From NCBI RefSeq assembly GCF_003285005.1, contig NZ_QMFA01000013.1, positions 94,692-158,691 on the forward strand: 64,000 bases of DNA, in the 5' to 3' direction. The translations under genes and the position numbers were made by a program. The notes beneath the pieces were generated by a model, which saw only the letters and a program-made list of their open reading frames with translations, did not search any database and had not been told where the DNA came from. The stretch's first letter is position 1, and every line of letters starts with the position of its first letter. This DNA is from Paenibacillus sp. YN15. GTDB taxonomy: Bacteria; Bacillota; Bacilli; Paenibacillales; NBRC-103111. Below, one piece after another: positions 41,253 to 50,045 of this stretch.

Positions 41253-42731
41253 CTACCTCCTTAGCACCGCTTCAATATACAGCTCCGGCTGGATCAAGAT
41301 ATCGCCTGCCTGTGAGACCAGGGAATACAGCCATTCGGAGCCCAGTCCCATCACAATCATCAGGCAGAAGAGGCCGCCTGCGGCAAGTGTCATCCCCGTT
41401 TGCTTCCGGGGCATAGCAGGCGCGCTGGTTTTTTCCTCGCCCCAAAAGGCGTGCATGAAAATGCGAAGCATGGAATACAGGACGATAAGGCTGGAGGCCA
41501 GGCTCACAGCGGTGAAGAGATACAGGCCGCTTTCAAGGCCGCCGCGGATAATCAGCATCTTGCCGGCAAAGCCGCTTAGAGGCGGAACCCCGGCCAGCGC
41601 CAGGGAGAGGATGAAGAACATCCATCCCAGCAGGGGCTTCTTCTTCATCAGCCCGCCCATTTCCGTGATCCGCCCTGTTCCCGCCGCCTGGACAAGCATT
41701 CCGCCCAGCATGAACATCAGGGCTTTGGCCACCATATCGTGCAGCAGATACAGCACCACTCCGTTTAAGGAAGCGGAGGTTGCCGCCGCGATGCCGAAGG
41801 CGGTAAAGCCGATGCTGATAATCACGTTGTAATTCATAATCCGCGCCACATCCCGGAAGGCAACGGCTCCCGCGGCGCCCAGGATCATAGTGGCTGCGCC
41901 CATCCAGGCCATCAGGGAATGGCCGGTTGCGGTTTCCTGATAGAACAGCAGGGTAAATGTCCGGATGATGGCATAAAGTCCCACTTTGGTCAGGAGCGCT
42001 CCGAACAAAGCCCCGATTGCCGCAGGCGGCGCGCCATAGGAGCCGGGCAGCCAGAAGAAAAGAAACAGGCCGGCCTTCAAGGAGAATACGATCAGGAATA
42101 ACACGCTGATGACGGAAAGCACTCCGCCCGGACCAGCCTCTGCAATGCGGACGGACAGATGCGCCATGTTCAGAGTGCCCGTGGCCGCATACAGATAAGC
42201 CACCGAAGCCACGAACAGGGTGGAGGAGACGATGTTGATCAGGATATATTTCAGAGTTTCCCGAAGCTGCTGCTTGGTTCCGCCCAGAACAATCAGAGCA
42301 TAGGAGGACATCAGCATAACCTCGAAGCAGACAAACAGATTGAAGATATCTCCCGTAAGGAAGGAGCCGGAGACCCCTGCCAGCAAAAATTGAAAAAACG
42401 GATAAAAATAGTTTCGTTCCCGCTCCTCTCCAATGCTTCCGAAGGAATACACCAGGCAGGCGGTGCTGACTACCGCGGTGCTGAGCACCAGAAGAGCGGC
42501 CAGCATATCCGCTGTAAACGCAATGCCGTAGGGGGGCAGCCAGCCGCCCATGAACAGGGACTGAATCCCTTTTTGCTGGACCTGGTAAACCAGCCCTCCG
42601 GCAACTGCGATATTCACCAATGCGCTCGCCAGGCTGATCTGCCGCTGTATTCCGATCCGCTCCTTGAAGAAGATCAGCAGAACAGCAGTAAACAGGGGGA
42701 GCAGAAGAGGCAGCACAAGCCAATTATTCAC
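41253..42731 (-). CDS. mrpD: Mrp antiporter subunit D
   Basis: 492 residues, about fourteen helices, homologous to proton-pumping subunits of complex I (NuoM/N). AGVSGSFLTGDIFNLFVCFEVMLMSSYALIVLGG holds the conserved glutamate of helix 5; FWLPGSYGAPPAAIGALFGALLTKVGLYAIIR holds the conserved lysine. It overlaps mrpC by 8 bp. It forms a proton half-channel. Confidence 0.94.
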   Translation of the reverse strand: MNNWLVLPLLLPLFTAVLLIFFKERIGIQRQISLASALVNIAVAGGLVYQVQQKGIQSLFMGGWLPPYGIAFTADMLAALLVLSTAVVSTACLVYSFGSIGEERERNYFYPFFQFLLAGVSGSFLTGDIFNLFVCFEVMLMSSYALIVLGGTKQQLRETLKYILINIVSSTLFVASVAYLYAATGTLNMAHLSVRIAEAGPGGVLSVISVLFLIVFSLKAGLFLFFWLPGSYGAPPAAIGALFGALLTKVGLYAIIRTFTLLFYQETATGHSLMAWMGAATMILGAAGAVAFRDVARIMNYNVIISIGFTAFGIAAATSASLNGVVLYLLHDMVAKALMFMLGGMLVQAAGTGRITEMGGLMKKKPLLGWMFFILSLALAGVPPLSGFAGKMLIIRGGLESGLYLFTAVSLASSLIVLYSMLRIFMHAFWGEEKTSAPAMPRKQTGMTLAAGGLFCLMIVMGLGSEWLYSLVSQAGDILIQPELYIEAVLRR

Positions 42732-43062
42732 CTTGTTCCCCCCTCAGCTCTTCCATATTGTCGGTTCCTAAGGTCTGATAGGAGCGGTACGCCAGAACGA
42801 AGAAAAAAGCGGTGACCCCAAAGCTGATGACAATGGAGGTGAGAATCAGAGCCTGGGGCAAAGGATCGGTATATGCCTTGGCCTGCTGTCCCAGGAAAGG
42901 CGCCGCCCCTGTTTTCAGGCCGGACATGGTCAGAAGCAGAAGATGCACACCGTGGGTGAGCAGCGCCGTGCCCAGGATAATGCGCAGAAGACTCTTGGAT
43001 AGAAGCTGGTAAACCCCGACGGCAAACAGAATGCCGATGGTCACTGCCATAAGCGTCTCCAT
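42724..43062 (-). CDS. mrpC: Mrp antiporter subunit C
   Basis: 112 residues, three helices, NuoK-like: GVYQLLSKSLLRIILGTALLTHGVHLLLLT and DPLPQALILTSIVISFGVTAFFFVLAYR. It starts 1 bp after the mrpAB stop and overlaps mrpD. Confidence 0.93.
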   Translation of the reverse strand: METLMAVTIGILFAVGVYQLLSKSLLRIILGTALLTHGVHLLLLTMSGLKTGAAPFLGQQAKAYTDPLPQALILTSIVISFGVTAFFFVLAYRSYQTLGTDNMEELRGEQGE

Positions 43063-43063
43063 G

Positions 43064-45928
43064 CTAGCGGTCCCTCCCTATTGTGAACAGTATGGTTGTG
43101 GTCACGCCGACCACGGCCAGATAGACGCCCAAATCGAACAGCACCGCCGTGGCCAGCTCGGTTTTTCCCAATATGGGCAAATTGAAGTATCCAAAGGCAT
43201 GGCTCATAAAGGGGGCATCGAACAAAAAGGAGCCGGAGCCTGTCAAAAAGGCGAGCAGCAAACCTATTGCCATCACCTTGCGGGAATTCAGGGGGACCGT
43301 CCGGGCCACCGTCTTCATTCCGAAGGCAATCGCCAGCAATACCAGAGCGGCCGAGGTCATCAATCCGCCAATAAAACCGCCGCCCGGGTTATTGTGGCCC
43401 GCCAGAAACAGGAACAAGGAAAAGGTAAGGATGATCAGCACCGCCGCCCTGGATACGGTCTGGAGAATGACATCATTGCTTTGGGCAAGGGGAAGCCGTG
43501 GTCTGGTTTTGTCCGAGCTTATCCCGGGTCCGGCGGCTTCAAGCCGGAGCTTGATCAGCGCATAGATGCCCAAGGAGGCAATGCCCAGCACCGATATTTC
43601 CAGCATGGTATCGAAGCCTCTGAAGTCCACCAGAATGACGTTGACCACATTGTCGCCGCCGCCAAGATTATGGCTTTCCTGCAGATAATACTCCGCAATG
43701 GACGGGAAGGGGCTGCTGCCGCCCGCCGCCAGGGCGATCAGCGTGACGATTGCCCCTACCCCCAGGGAAATCAGCAGGTTTGTCAGCTTGAAGGGGAGCT
43801 TGAAGGCTTCCTTCTTCAGGTCCGGCAGATGGTAGAAGCACAGCAGGAACAAGGTGACGGATACGGTCTCCACGATGATTTGAGTCAGGGCCAGGTCGGG
43901 AGCCCGGAACAGGACAAAAAACAGCGTTGCCAGGTATCCTACGCCCCCGGTGAAAATGATCGCCGACATGCGGGAACGGGCCAGGGGAACGGCAACAGCC
44001 GCCGCCAGCATGGCCAGAACCAGCAGCGCCTCATACAGCGACACATCCGCCGGATTGGAAATGCGGAAGCTCACCGAATCCGAGGTGAACAGGATGATCC
44101 CCACGGCGGCAATGAGAAAGGCGAAGATGTAAATCAGATAATGCCGAACCGAGCCGGTCATGTAGAAATTGGTCAGCCTTTTGGAATAACGGTCAAGGCT
44201 GCTCAATCCGCCGTTGTAGAGGGCATTCAGCGAAAAACGCTGGGAGCCGGGGGACTGCCAGCTTTTGCTCCGCCTGTGAAGCAGATAAACGGCCGTTCCG
44301 GCAGCGATGACCCCCAAGGTCATAAACACCTCCGGCGTCCATCCATGCCAGAAGGTGATGTGCACATGATAGCGTCCGCCCGAAGCCAGCATGTCAGGAA
44401 GAATCGACGCCATGGCAGGCTCGATGAGATATCTGGACAGCACATTCGGGAAAAAGCCGAACACGACGGTGCAGGTTGCCAGGATGACGGGAGGAAGCAG
44501 CATGCCAAGAGGAGCTTCATGAGGCGTTTTTGCCAGCTTCTCTCTCCGTAGCCCTCCGGTAAAGCTCTTCAGCACGATAATCATGCTGTATACAAAGGTG
44601 AAGATGCTGGCCAGCCAGGCGATAACCGGGAAGAGCATTCCCCACTGGGCAAGGCCAAGACTATTCATCTCCCGGATGTTCAGCACCGCCGTAAAGAACA
44701 TCTCCTTGCTCAGGAAGCCGCTGAACGGCGGCAGCCCTGCCATGGAAAAGGCGCCGATGGCTGCAACCGTGAACGTAATCGGCATAACGGTCATAAGCCC
44801 GCCCAGTCTGCGGATATCCCGTGTGCCGGTTTCATGGTCGATGATTCCCACCACCATAAACAGAGCACCCTTGAACATGGCATGATTCAGCAGATGGAAC
44901 ACCGCCGCAACAGCCGCTTTGGAGAAGAAGACGGCTTCAGCCGGATCGGAATAGAAGGCGGATGCGGAGCCCAGACCCAGCAAGCACATGATGAGGCCCA
45001 ACTGGCTGATGGTGGAATAAGCCAGCAGCGCCTTCAGGTCTGTTTGCCGGATGGCCTTCAGAGCGCCGTACAGCAAGGTCAGCAGCCCCACGGAAGATAC
45101 GATCCATAGCCATTCCCCCTGTCCGGCAAACACGGGAGTGAAGCGGGCCACCAGATACAAACCCGCCTTCACCATGGTGGCGGAATGGAGATAGGCGCTG
45201 ACCGGGGTGGGAGCCTCCATGGCATCCGGCAGCCAGATATGGAAGGGGAACTGGGCGGACTTGGTGAAGGCGCCCAGCAGGATCAGAATCATAGCCGGCA
45301 GAAAGAGAGAATGGCCTGTAATGGCGTGGAGCTGGCCGGCCACTTCCCGGATGCTGAAGGTTCCCGTCATAACATACAGGAGGAGAAAACCCGCGAACAT
45401 GGCAAATCCGCCGAATACCGTAATCAGCAGGGACTTTTGCGCCCCGTAGACTGATTTTTCCTTGTTATGCCAAAACGCGATCAGAAGGAAGGAGGAGAGG
45501 CTGGTCAGCTCCCAAAACCCGTACAGCACCATCAAATTGTCGGACAGCACAACTCCCAGCATAGCTCCCATAAAGAGCAGCAGATAGACATAGAAGAGAT
45601 GCAGGGCTTCCTTGGCCTTGTTCAGATAAAAAATGGAATACAGCGTCACAAGAGAGCCGACGCCTGTGATCAGAAGCGCAAACAGCAGGGCCAATCCGTC
45701 CAGGTAAAGCTGAATGTTGACGCCAAGGGACGGAATCCACGGCACGGAGGCAAGGACCGCCTCACCTTCCTGAACAGCGGGGAGCTGAAGCAGAAAGCAG
45801 ACAAACAAAAACAGGGGGGCAGGCAGAACGGCCCAGCCCGTATGCAGCCGCGGGACAACACGATGCGCCAGCAGCACCGGAATGCAGAATAGAAACGGAA
45901 TGAGTATTGCAGCGTGCAGGAAAGGCAA
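43064..45928 (-). CDS. Fused Mrp antiporter subunits A and B
   Basis: 954 residues. The TTG at 45928 is taken as start because GGAGGTATCGGG lies directly upstream; the frame is open to 46105 but that part crosses the leader. Residues 1 to about 800 are MrpA: a NuoL-like helical core (GVVLSDNLMVLYGFWELTSLSSFLLIAFWHN, FPFHIWLPDAMEAPTPVSAYLHSATMVKAG) plus the MbhD/MbhE-like C-terminal helices. Residues about 818-954 (NDVILQTVSRAAVLIILTFSLFLFLAG, PGGGFIGGLMTSAALVLLAI, GKTELATAVLFDLGVYLAVVGVT) are a complete MrpB. B. subtilis has separate 801- and 143-residue proteins; here there is no stop between them. First gene of the mrp operon, with a strong promoter at 46077-46105. Confidence 0.9.
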   Translation of the reverse strand: MPFLHAAILIPFLFCIPVLLAHRVVPRLHTGWAVLPAPLFLFVCFLLQLPAVQEGEAVLASVPWIPSLGVNIQLYLDGLALLFALLITGVGSLVTLYSIFYLNKAKEALHLFYVYLLLFMGAMLGVVLSDNLMVLYGFWELTSLSSFLLIAFWHNKEKSVYGAQKSLLITVFGGFAMFAGFLLLYVMTGTFSIREVAGQLHAITGHSLFLPAMILILLGAFTKSAQFPFHIWLPDAMEAPTPVSAYLHSATMVKAGLYLVARFTPVFAGQGEWLWIVSSVGLLTLLYGALKAIRQTDLKALLAYSTISQLGLIMCLLGLGSASAFYSDPAEAVFFSKAAVAAVFHLLNHAMFKGALFMVVGIIDHETGTRDIRRLGGLMTVMPITFTVAAIGAFSMAGLPPFSGFLSKEMFFTAVLNIREMNSLGLAQWGMLFPVIAWLASIFTFVYSMIIVLKSFTGGLRREKLAKTPHEAPLGMLLPPVILATCTVVFGFFPNVLSRYLIEPAMASILPDMLASGGRYHVHITFWHGWTPEVFMTLGVIAAGTAVYLLHRRSKSWQSPGSQRFSLNALYNGGLSSLDRYSKRLTNFYMTGSVRHYLIYIFAFLIAAVGIILFTSDSVSFRISNPADVSLYEALLVLAMLAAAVAVPLARSRMSAIIFTGGVGYLATLFFVLFRAPDLALTQIIVETVSVTLFLLCFYHLPDLKKEAFKLPFKLTNLLISLGVGAIVTLIALAAGGSSPFPSIAEYYLQESHNLGGGDNVVNVILVDFRGFDTMLEISVLGIASLGIYALIKLRLEAAGPGISSDKTRPRLPLAQSNDVILQTVSRAAVLIILTFSLFLFLAGHNNPGGGFIGGLMTSAALVLLAIAFGMKTVARTVPLNSRKVMAIGLLLAFLTGSGSFLFDAPFMSHAFGYFNLPILGKTELATAVLFDLGVYLAVVGVTTTILFTIGRDR

Positions 45929-46010
45929 CCCGATACCTCCTTTATTTGGACATGCGTATAGTTTTTCCCGGATTTCTCCGAAGTGATCCCCGGCTGTCCG
46001 AAAACCCGGA

Positions 46011-46043
46011 AAAAGACAGAAAGAGCCTGCATTTGGCAGGCTC
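46011..46043 (-). terminator. Candidate attenuator in mrp leader
   Basis: On the minus strand GAGCCTGC-caaat-GCAGGCTC at 46043-46023 is followed by TTTCTGTCTTTT, about 27 bases after the expected transcript start and before the mrpAB start. It could end transcription unless prevented; the T-tract is imperfect. Confidence 0.5.
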
Positions 46044-46076
46044 CTCCGAGTTCCGTCCGTATGAAATTCCTTGTTT

Positions 46077-46105
46077 ATTATAGCCGCTCTAAGGTGTTGT
46101 GTCAA
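46077..46105 (-). promoter_or_regulatory. Consensus sigma-A promoter of mrp operon
   Basis: Minus strand TTGACA at 46105-46100 and TATAAT at 46082-46077, both perfect, 17 bp apart. Confidence 0.85.
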
Positions 46106-46169
46106 AGCGGCGTATAGCGCCGCTCTGATCTGGAGATCACTTCATGTATAGGAAGGAGGCGTTTTTAGA

Positions 46170-46406
46170 TTGAAATATAAGATTGCCGTATGTATAAGCG
46201 TGTTTCTGGCCGGGATCATTGCGGGCTGGGTTGTAAATGCCCGTCTGTTGCCGGAAGCCTCCCGGGATTCCGCCAAGACTCCTCCTGATGGCACATTCCA
46301 AAGCCGTATGCTGCACACGAATTACACCAATGCCCCTTTTCAGCCGCGGGAATATATCAAGATCAACTGGAGTCTTCAGGAGGATGGCCTTCCGGGGCGG
46401 CCATGA
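46170..46406 (+). CDS. Small single-pass membrane or exported protein
   Basis: 78 residues, TTG start behind GGAAGGAGGC. One N-terminal hydrophobic helix (KIAVCISVFLAGIIAGWVVNA) followed by a polar part ending LQEDGLPGRP. It is divergent from the mrp operon and 94 bp before the anti-sigma-like gene. No family recognised. Confidence 0.55.
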   Translation: MKYKIAVCISVFLAGIIAGWVVNARLLPEASRDSAKTPPDGTFQSRMLHTNYTNAPFQPREYIKINWSLQEDGLPGRP

Positions 46407-46500
46407 TAAAAAACGAAACCAATGGCCGGGTTTATTCGTAAATGTGTATTGGTATGTCTTTTAGGGCTGTGGTTTTTACCCTAAGAAAGGAGTGGCGGAT

Positions 46501-47139
46501 GTGCAATGTTCGGAGGCAATAGCCGTCATGCATGATTATTTTGATGAAGAAATAGATGCCGCATCAGCTTCTGAGCTCAAAAAGCATCTGGAATCCTGCC
46601 CGTCCTGCCGGCAGCTGTTCAAGCAGATGGAAAGCACGGAGGCATTGCTGAGGGTTCCGCTGAAAACTGCAACGCCGGCACGTTTGAAGGAAAGCATCAT
46701 GAGTTCTATCCCCCGGACGGCAAAGCGGAAACGGTGGGGGCGTATGCTGAGGCTGCATCCCATTGCCGCCGCAGCCTTCGTCATTCTGATGATTGTGCTC
46801 GTTCACTACACTTCACGCGTTTACTCGGATCAGGATATGGTAGTTCAAGGCGCTCTTGACCAATTATTCATTACCGGAGACACCCTTGTTGTGCCGGAGG
46901 GAGTAACCGTATACGGGAACCTGAAGGTGAAGCGGGGAAGAATCCAGATAGACGGCAATGTGGAGGGGGATGTAACGGTCATTAACGGCAGCTACAGCTT
47001 GGCTTCCACTGCGTATATCTCCGGCCGCGTGACCATGATTGACGCCGCTTTGGATTGGGTTTGGTACAGAATAAGAAATATGTTCATGTTCAGCCGGGGC
47101 CCCTCATTTCGAGGCGGCTCTTTTTTGGGGTTCCCATAA
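46501..47139 (+). CDS. Zinc-finger anti-sigma-like membrane protein with polymer-forming C-terminus
   Basis: 212 residues. The GTG at 46501 is preferred to the one at 46492, which overlaps the AAAGGAG ribosome binding site. The N-terminus has a zinc-coordinating pattern, LKKHLESCPSCRQLF (HxxxCxxC), as in RsiW-type anti-sigma factors. One membrane helix (HPIAAAAFVILMIVLVHYTS) follows. The outside part (GNLKVKRGRIQIDGNVEGDVTVINGSYSLASTAYISGRV) looks like bactofilin-type beta-helix repeats. No sigma factor gene is adjacent, so the partner is unknown. It may report on envelope state across the membrane, which is inference. Confidence 0.75.
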   Translation: MQCSEAIAVMHDYFDEEIDAASASELKKHLESCPSCRQLFKQMESTEALLRVPLKTATPARLKESIMSSIPRTAKRKRWGRMLRLHPIAAAAFVILMIVLVHYTSRVYSDQDMVVQGALDQLFITGDTLVVPEGVTVYGNLKVKRGRIQIDGNVEGDVTVINGSYSLASTAYISGRVTMIDAALDWVWYRIRNMFMFSRGPSFRGGSFLGFP

Positions 47140-47161
47140 ATAGTCCCAGAGGAACTTCGTG

Positions 47162-47189
47162 TTGTGTTTATTGCGGAAAATTGTATAAT
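47162..47189 (+). promoter_or_regulatory. Candidate sigma-A promoter for KtrB-like gene
   Basis: TTGTGT and TATAAT separated by 16 bp, about 50 bp before the ATG at 47240. Confidence 0.6.
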
Positions 47190-47239
47190 GGCGGAATCAG
47201 GGATATACTCCAAAATTACTTTCACGGGAGCTCATAAAT

Positions 47240-48598
47240 ATGTTCATGAAAAAGGTTTTAGGTTATTCCGTAAAGCATTTTACGCTCAGCTCCTCCAGAA
47301 TTATTCTTATAGGCTTTGCTTGTCTGATTTTGATCGGGTCCATATTGCTTGCTTTGCCCATTGCGTCAACAGGGAGCAACATCTCCTGGCTGAATGCCTT
47401 ATTTACTTCCACCTCCGCCGTTTGTGTTACCGGACTGACTGTTGTGGATACAGGCGCGGATTTCTCCTTGTTTGGACAAGCGGTCATTTTGCTGCTCATT
47501 CAAGTTGGCGGTTTGGGCTTCATGACCTTCGGCGTGCTGATCGCAGTGGTGATGGGAAAGAAAATTGGCCTCAAAGAGCGGCTGCTTATCCAAGAATCCT
47601 CCAACTCTCTGTCCACGCAAGGGGTGGTGAGGCTGTCTCTGAGTATTTTTCTGATAGCATTGATTGTGGAAATCTTCGGCGCCGCCTTGCTGACCCTGAG
47701 CTGGGCCTCTGATCTTGGGTTTAAGAGAGCTTTGTATTATGGGGTCTTTCATTCCATATCCGCCTTCAACAATGCGGGCTTCGGGCTGTGGCCCGATAAT
47801 TTAAGCAGGTACGTGGGAAATCCGATAGTCAACTTGGTCATCACGCTGCTTTTTATCACAGGAGGAATTGGCTTCACAGTAATCCTCGATATCTTCAGAA
47901 AGCGCGGCTGGCGAAGGCTGACTCTCCATTCCAAGCTGGTGCTCCTAACCTCCGGAGTGTTGTGCTTGGCAGGTTTTATCGGCATCTTTCTGATTGAGCT
48001 TTTTAATTCCAGCACCTTCGGTGCCCTATCCTGGCCGGAGAAGCTATGGGCTTCTTACTTCCAGGGGGTCGTCACCCGAACGGCCGGCTTCAATACCATT
48101 GATATTTCCCATATGCTGCCGGCTTCCCAATTTTTTATGATTATACTGATGTTTATTGGGGCGTCCCCGGGCTCCACGGGCGGCGGAATCAAAACCAGTA
48201 CCTTTATGGTGCTGGCCTTGACCATTCTTGCCATCATCAGAGGCAAAAGGGATACGGAATTAATGGGGCGGCGAGTTCCGCAGAGCATTATCATACGCTC
48301 CCTAGCCATTATGGTGATTTCCGTCATTGTGGTCATAACAGCCACCTTCCTCCTGACCATAACGGAGCATGAATTGAACAGAGACTTCCTTGCCCTGTTA
48401 TTTGAAGCTGCTTCCGCTTTTGGAACAGTTGGGCTCTCCATGGCGCTGACCCCGGAGCTGTCGGTTATGGGAAAATTGATCATTATATTGGTTATGTACA
48501 TCGGACGGTTAGGCCCGCTTACCCTTGTCCTTGCCCTGGCACAAAAGAACGACAAGCAAAAGTACCGGTATCCGGAGGAGAAAATTATGATCGGGTAA
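47240..48598 (+). CDS. Potassium uptake channel subunit, KtrB/TrkH family
   Basis: 452 residues, start behind GGGAGC. Four repeated pore units are visible: TSTSAVCVTGLTVVDTG, HSISAFNNAGFGLWPDN, GVVTRTAGFNTIDIS and EAASAFGTVGLSMALTP, each with the filter glycine. Such channels work with a cytosolic KtrA/KtrC regulator that binds nucleotides and c-di-AMP; no such gene is adjacent. The protein sits in the membrane. It may be a KtrD-like solo copy. Confidence 0.92.
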   Translation: MFMKKVLGYSVKHFTLSSSRIILIGFACLILIGSILLALPIASTGSNISWLNALFTSTSAVCVTGLTVVDTGADFSLFGQAVILLLIQVGGLGFMTFGVLIAVVMGKKIGLKERLLIQESSNSLSTQGVVRLSLSIFLIALIVEIFGAALLTLSWASDLGFKRALYYGVFHSISAFNNAGFGLWPDNLSRYVGNPIVNLVITLLFITGGIGFTVILDIFRKRGWRRLTLHSKLVLLTSGVLCLAGFIGIFLIELFNSSTFGALSWPEKLWASYFQGVVTRTAGFNTIDISHMLPASQFFMIILMFIGASPGSTGGGIKTSTFMVLALTILAIIRGKRDTELMGRRVPQSIIIRSLAIMVISVIVVITATFLLTITEHELNRDFLALLFEAASAFGTVGLSMALTPELSVMGKLIIILVMYIGRLGPLTLVLALAQKNDKQKYRYPEEKIMIG

Positions 48599-48632
48599 AA
48601 GCTGTCTCACATTCTGTCAGGAGGGGATGAAA

Positions 48633-48917
48633 TTGGATCACCTTGCCGTTTTGCCCTATATAGAAACAGAAAGGCAAGTAACCAGTCGGGGGCAGGAAAC
48701 GGTTGTGCATAACCGTAAACTGTATTTGTACGAAACACAAATCAGCGCTTTTTCCCGGGTATTCGCCTTAGAAGAGGTGTATGACATGTCGTTTAGAAAA
48801 ATGGGCGAGGGTGAGGGAATCTTCTATCTGCATACCAAACAAGGTGTTTATCCATACCGAATTAATATTGATCCGGTGTTTTTTATACATGCATACAAAC
48901 AAATCTCCCGCGTATAA
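48633..48917 (+). CDS. Small hypothetical protein
   Basis: 94 residues from the TTG at 48633, which is 8 bases after GGAGG; the ATG at 48627 is too close to the ribosome binding site. The product (VTSRGQETVVHNRKLYLYETQISAFSRVFALEEVYDMSFRKMG, then FYLHTKQGVYPYRINIDP) looks like a small beta-rich, PH-like fold. It may be cotranscribed with the channel gene 34 bp upstream. No function assigned. Confidence 0.6.
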   Translation: MDHLAVLPYIETERQVTSRGQETVVHNRKLYLYETQISAFSRVFALEEVYDMSFRKMGEGEGIFYLHTKQGVYPYRINIDPVFFIHAYKQISRV

Positions 48918-49025
48918 GCTTCGGCTTCCCTGGGTTCCGGTTCCATTTGCAGGTTCGTTGGTATATTCGTTATGATAGTTGGTGTAGTCCGTGCAATCTG
49001 ACAAAAGAAGGTGACTCCACGAATT

Positions 49026-49478
49026 ATGATCAACGAAGTTTTGAACAACTTTATACTGCTGAATGTGTTTATGGGGTGGTTATGCGCGCAGCTTCTGAAA
49101 ACAGTTATTTATTTTGTCATTCATAAAAGGTTCAGCGCGGAACGCCTGGTGGGTGCGGGCGGAATGCCCAGCTCACACTCCGCTTCGGTTACTGCCCTTG
49201 CCGCGGCGGCGGGAATGCAATATGGTTTTGACTCCTTTGCTTTTGCCATCAGTGCCGTCCTGGCCATTATTGTGATGCATGACGCCAGAGGGGTCCGGAA
49301 AGAAGCTGGGGAACATGCGAAAATATTGAACCAATTGAACACTTTCCTCCATAGTCACGGGAATCAGCCGTCCCCCCAGATCATTCTGAAGGAATTTGTC
49401 GGGCATACCTCTTTTCAGGTTTTTGTAGGGGCTTTGATCGGAATTGCCGTGGCCCTGGTGATGCATCAGCTTGTGTAA
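49026..49478 (+). CDS. YuiD-like divergent PAP2 family membrane protein
   Basis: 150 residues; ATG at 49026 with AAGGTGA 11 bases before it. Four to five helices; the signature GAGGMPSSHSASVTALAAA contains the SxxH-like core of a phosphatase, and MHDARGVRKEAGEHAKILNQL follows, as in B. subtilis YuiD and other DUF212 proteins. The enzyme activity is not well defined; a lipid phosphate role is plausible. It is followed by a terminator. Confidence 0.85.
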   Translation: MINEVLNNFILLNVFMGWLCAQLLKTVIYFVIHKRFSAERLVGAGGMPSSHSASVTALAAAAGMQYGFDSFAFAISAVLAIIVMHDARGVRKEAGEHAKILNQLNTFLHSHGNQPSPQIILKEFVGHTSFQVFVGALIGIAVALVMHQLV

Positions 49479-49495
49479 GCATATAAGCGCACTTG

Positions 49496-49523
49496 AATCC
49501 TCTGCGGATGCGGAGGATTTTTT
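49496..49523 (+). terminator. Rho-independent terminator
   Basis: AATCCTC and GGAGGATT pair around TGCGGATGC, then TTTT. Confidence 0.8.
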
Positions 49524-49550
49524 GCTGGGATGCGGCGGAGGGGGGGACGC

Positions 49551-49880
49551 GAATAAGCCGCAAAAGCTGCTTTAAGAGCCGCTCAGTTCCTCATCCTGTT
49601 TATGAGGCCGGCCCCATAAAGGGGCAAAACCGTTAGTGTGTGGCGGAAGAGTTTTGGCGGGGGTTTCAAGCTCGGTTCGACCGGGAATAGAGGAAAGGAA
49701 GTTTCCGCTATTTACTCCGGGGCGGGGACAAACGGATGATAGCGGAAGCCTTTTATCCACTATTGCCCGTTTTGTGGAGCTTTTGCAGGAGTGGCGGAAT
49801 CAATAGCGGAAGTTGCCCTTCCGCTATTGGACTGATCCCCCACCATTGGCAGAGTTAGCGGACACTCGCTTTCCGCTATC
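49551..49880. repeat. Four-unit intergenic island E with A-type fragment
   Basis: Four 26-28 bp units near 49686, 49738, 49802 and 49854, each with arms ATAGCGG and CCGCTAT. Each unit is quasi-palindromic, but unit 1 matches the reverse of unit 4 best and unit 2 the reverse of unit 3. Start spacing is about 52, 64 and 52 bp. A 40-bp stretch at 49550-49589 nearly repeats island A (3484-3523). The short frame at 49813-50049 is discussed elsewhere. Confidence 0.75.
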
Positions 49881-50045
49881 CAGCAACACGTTGCACCCCC
49901 TCCCCAGGTTTTTTACCATATTAGACCGTCAGAGGCTGCACTTGGCCAATCCGCCCATTCCATGCGATAACCGGTTGCCGGATTTGGCTGTTATCCTCAT
50001 AATGAAGATGAACGACCCCAATCCCGATCATTTCCGAAAAGGCGG

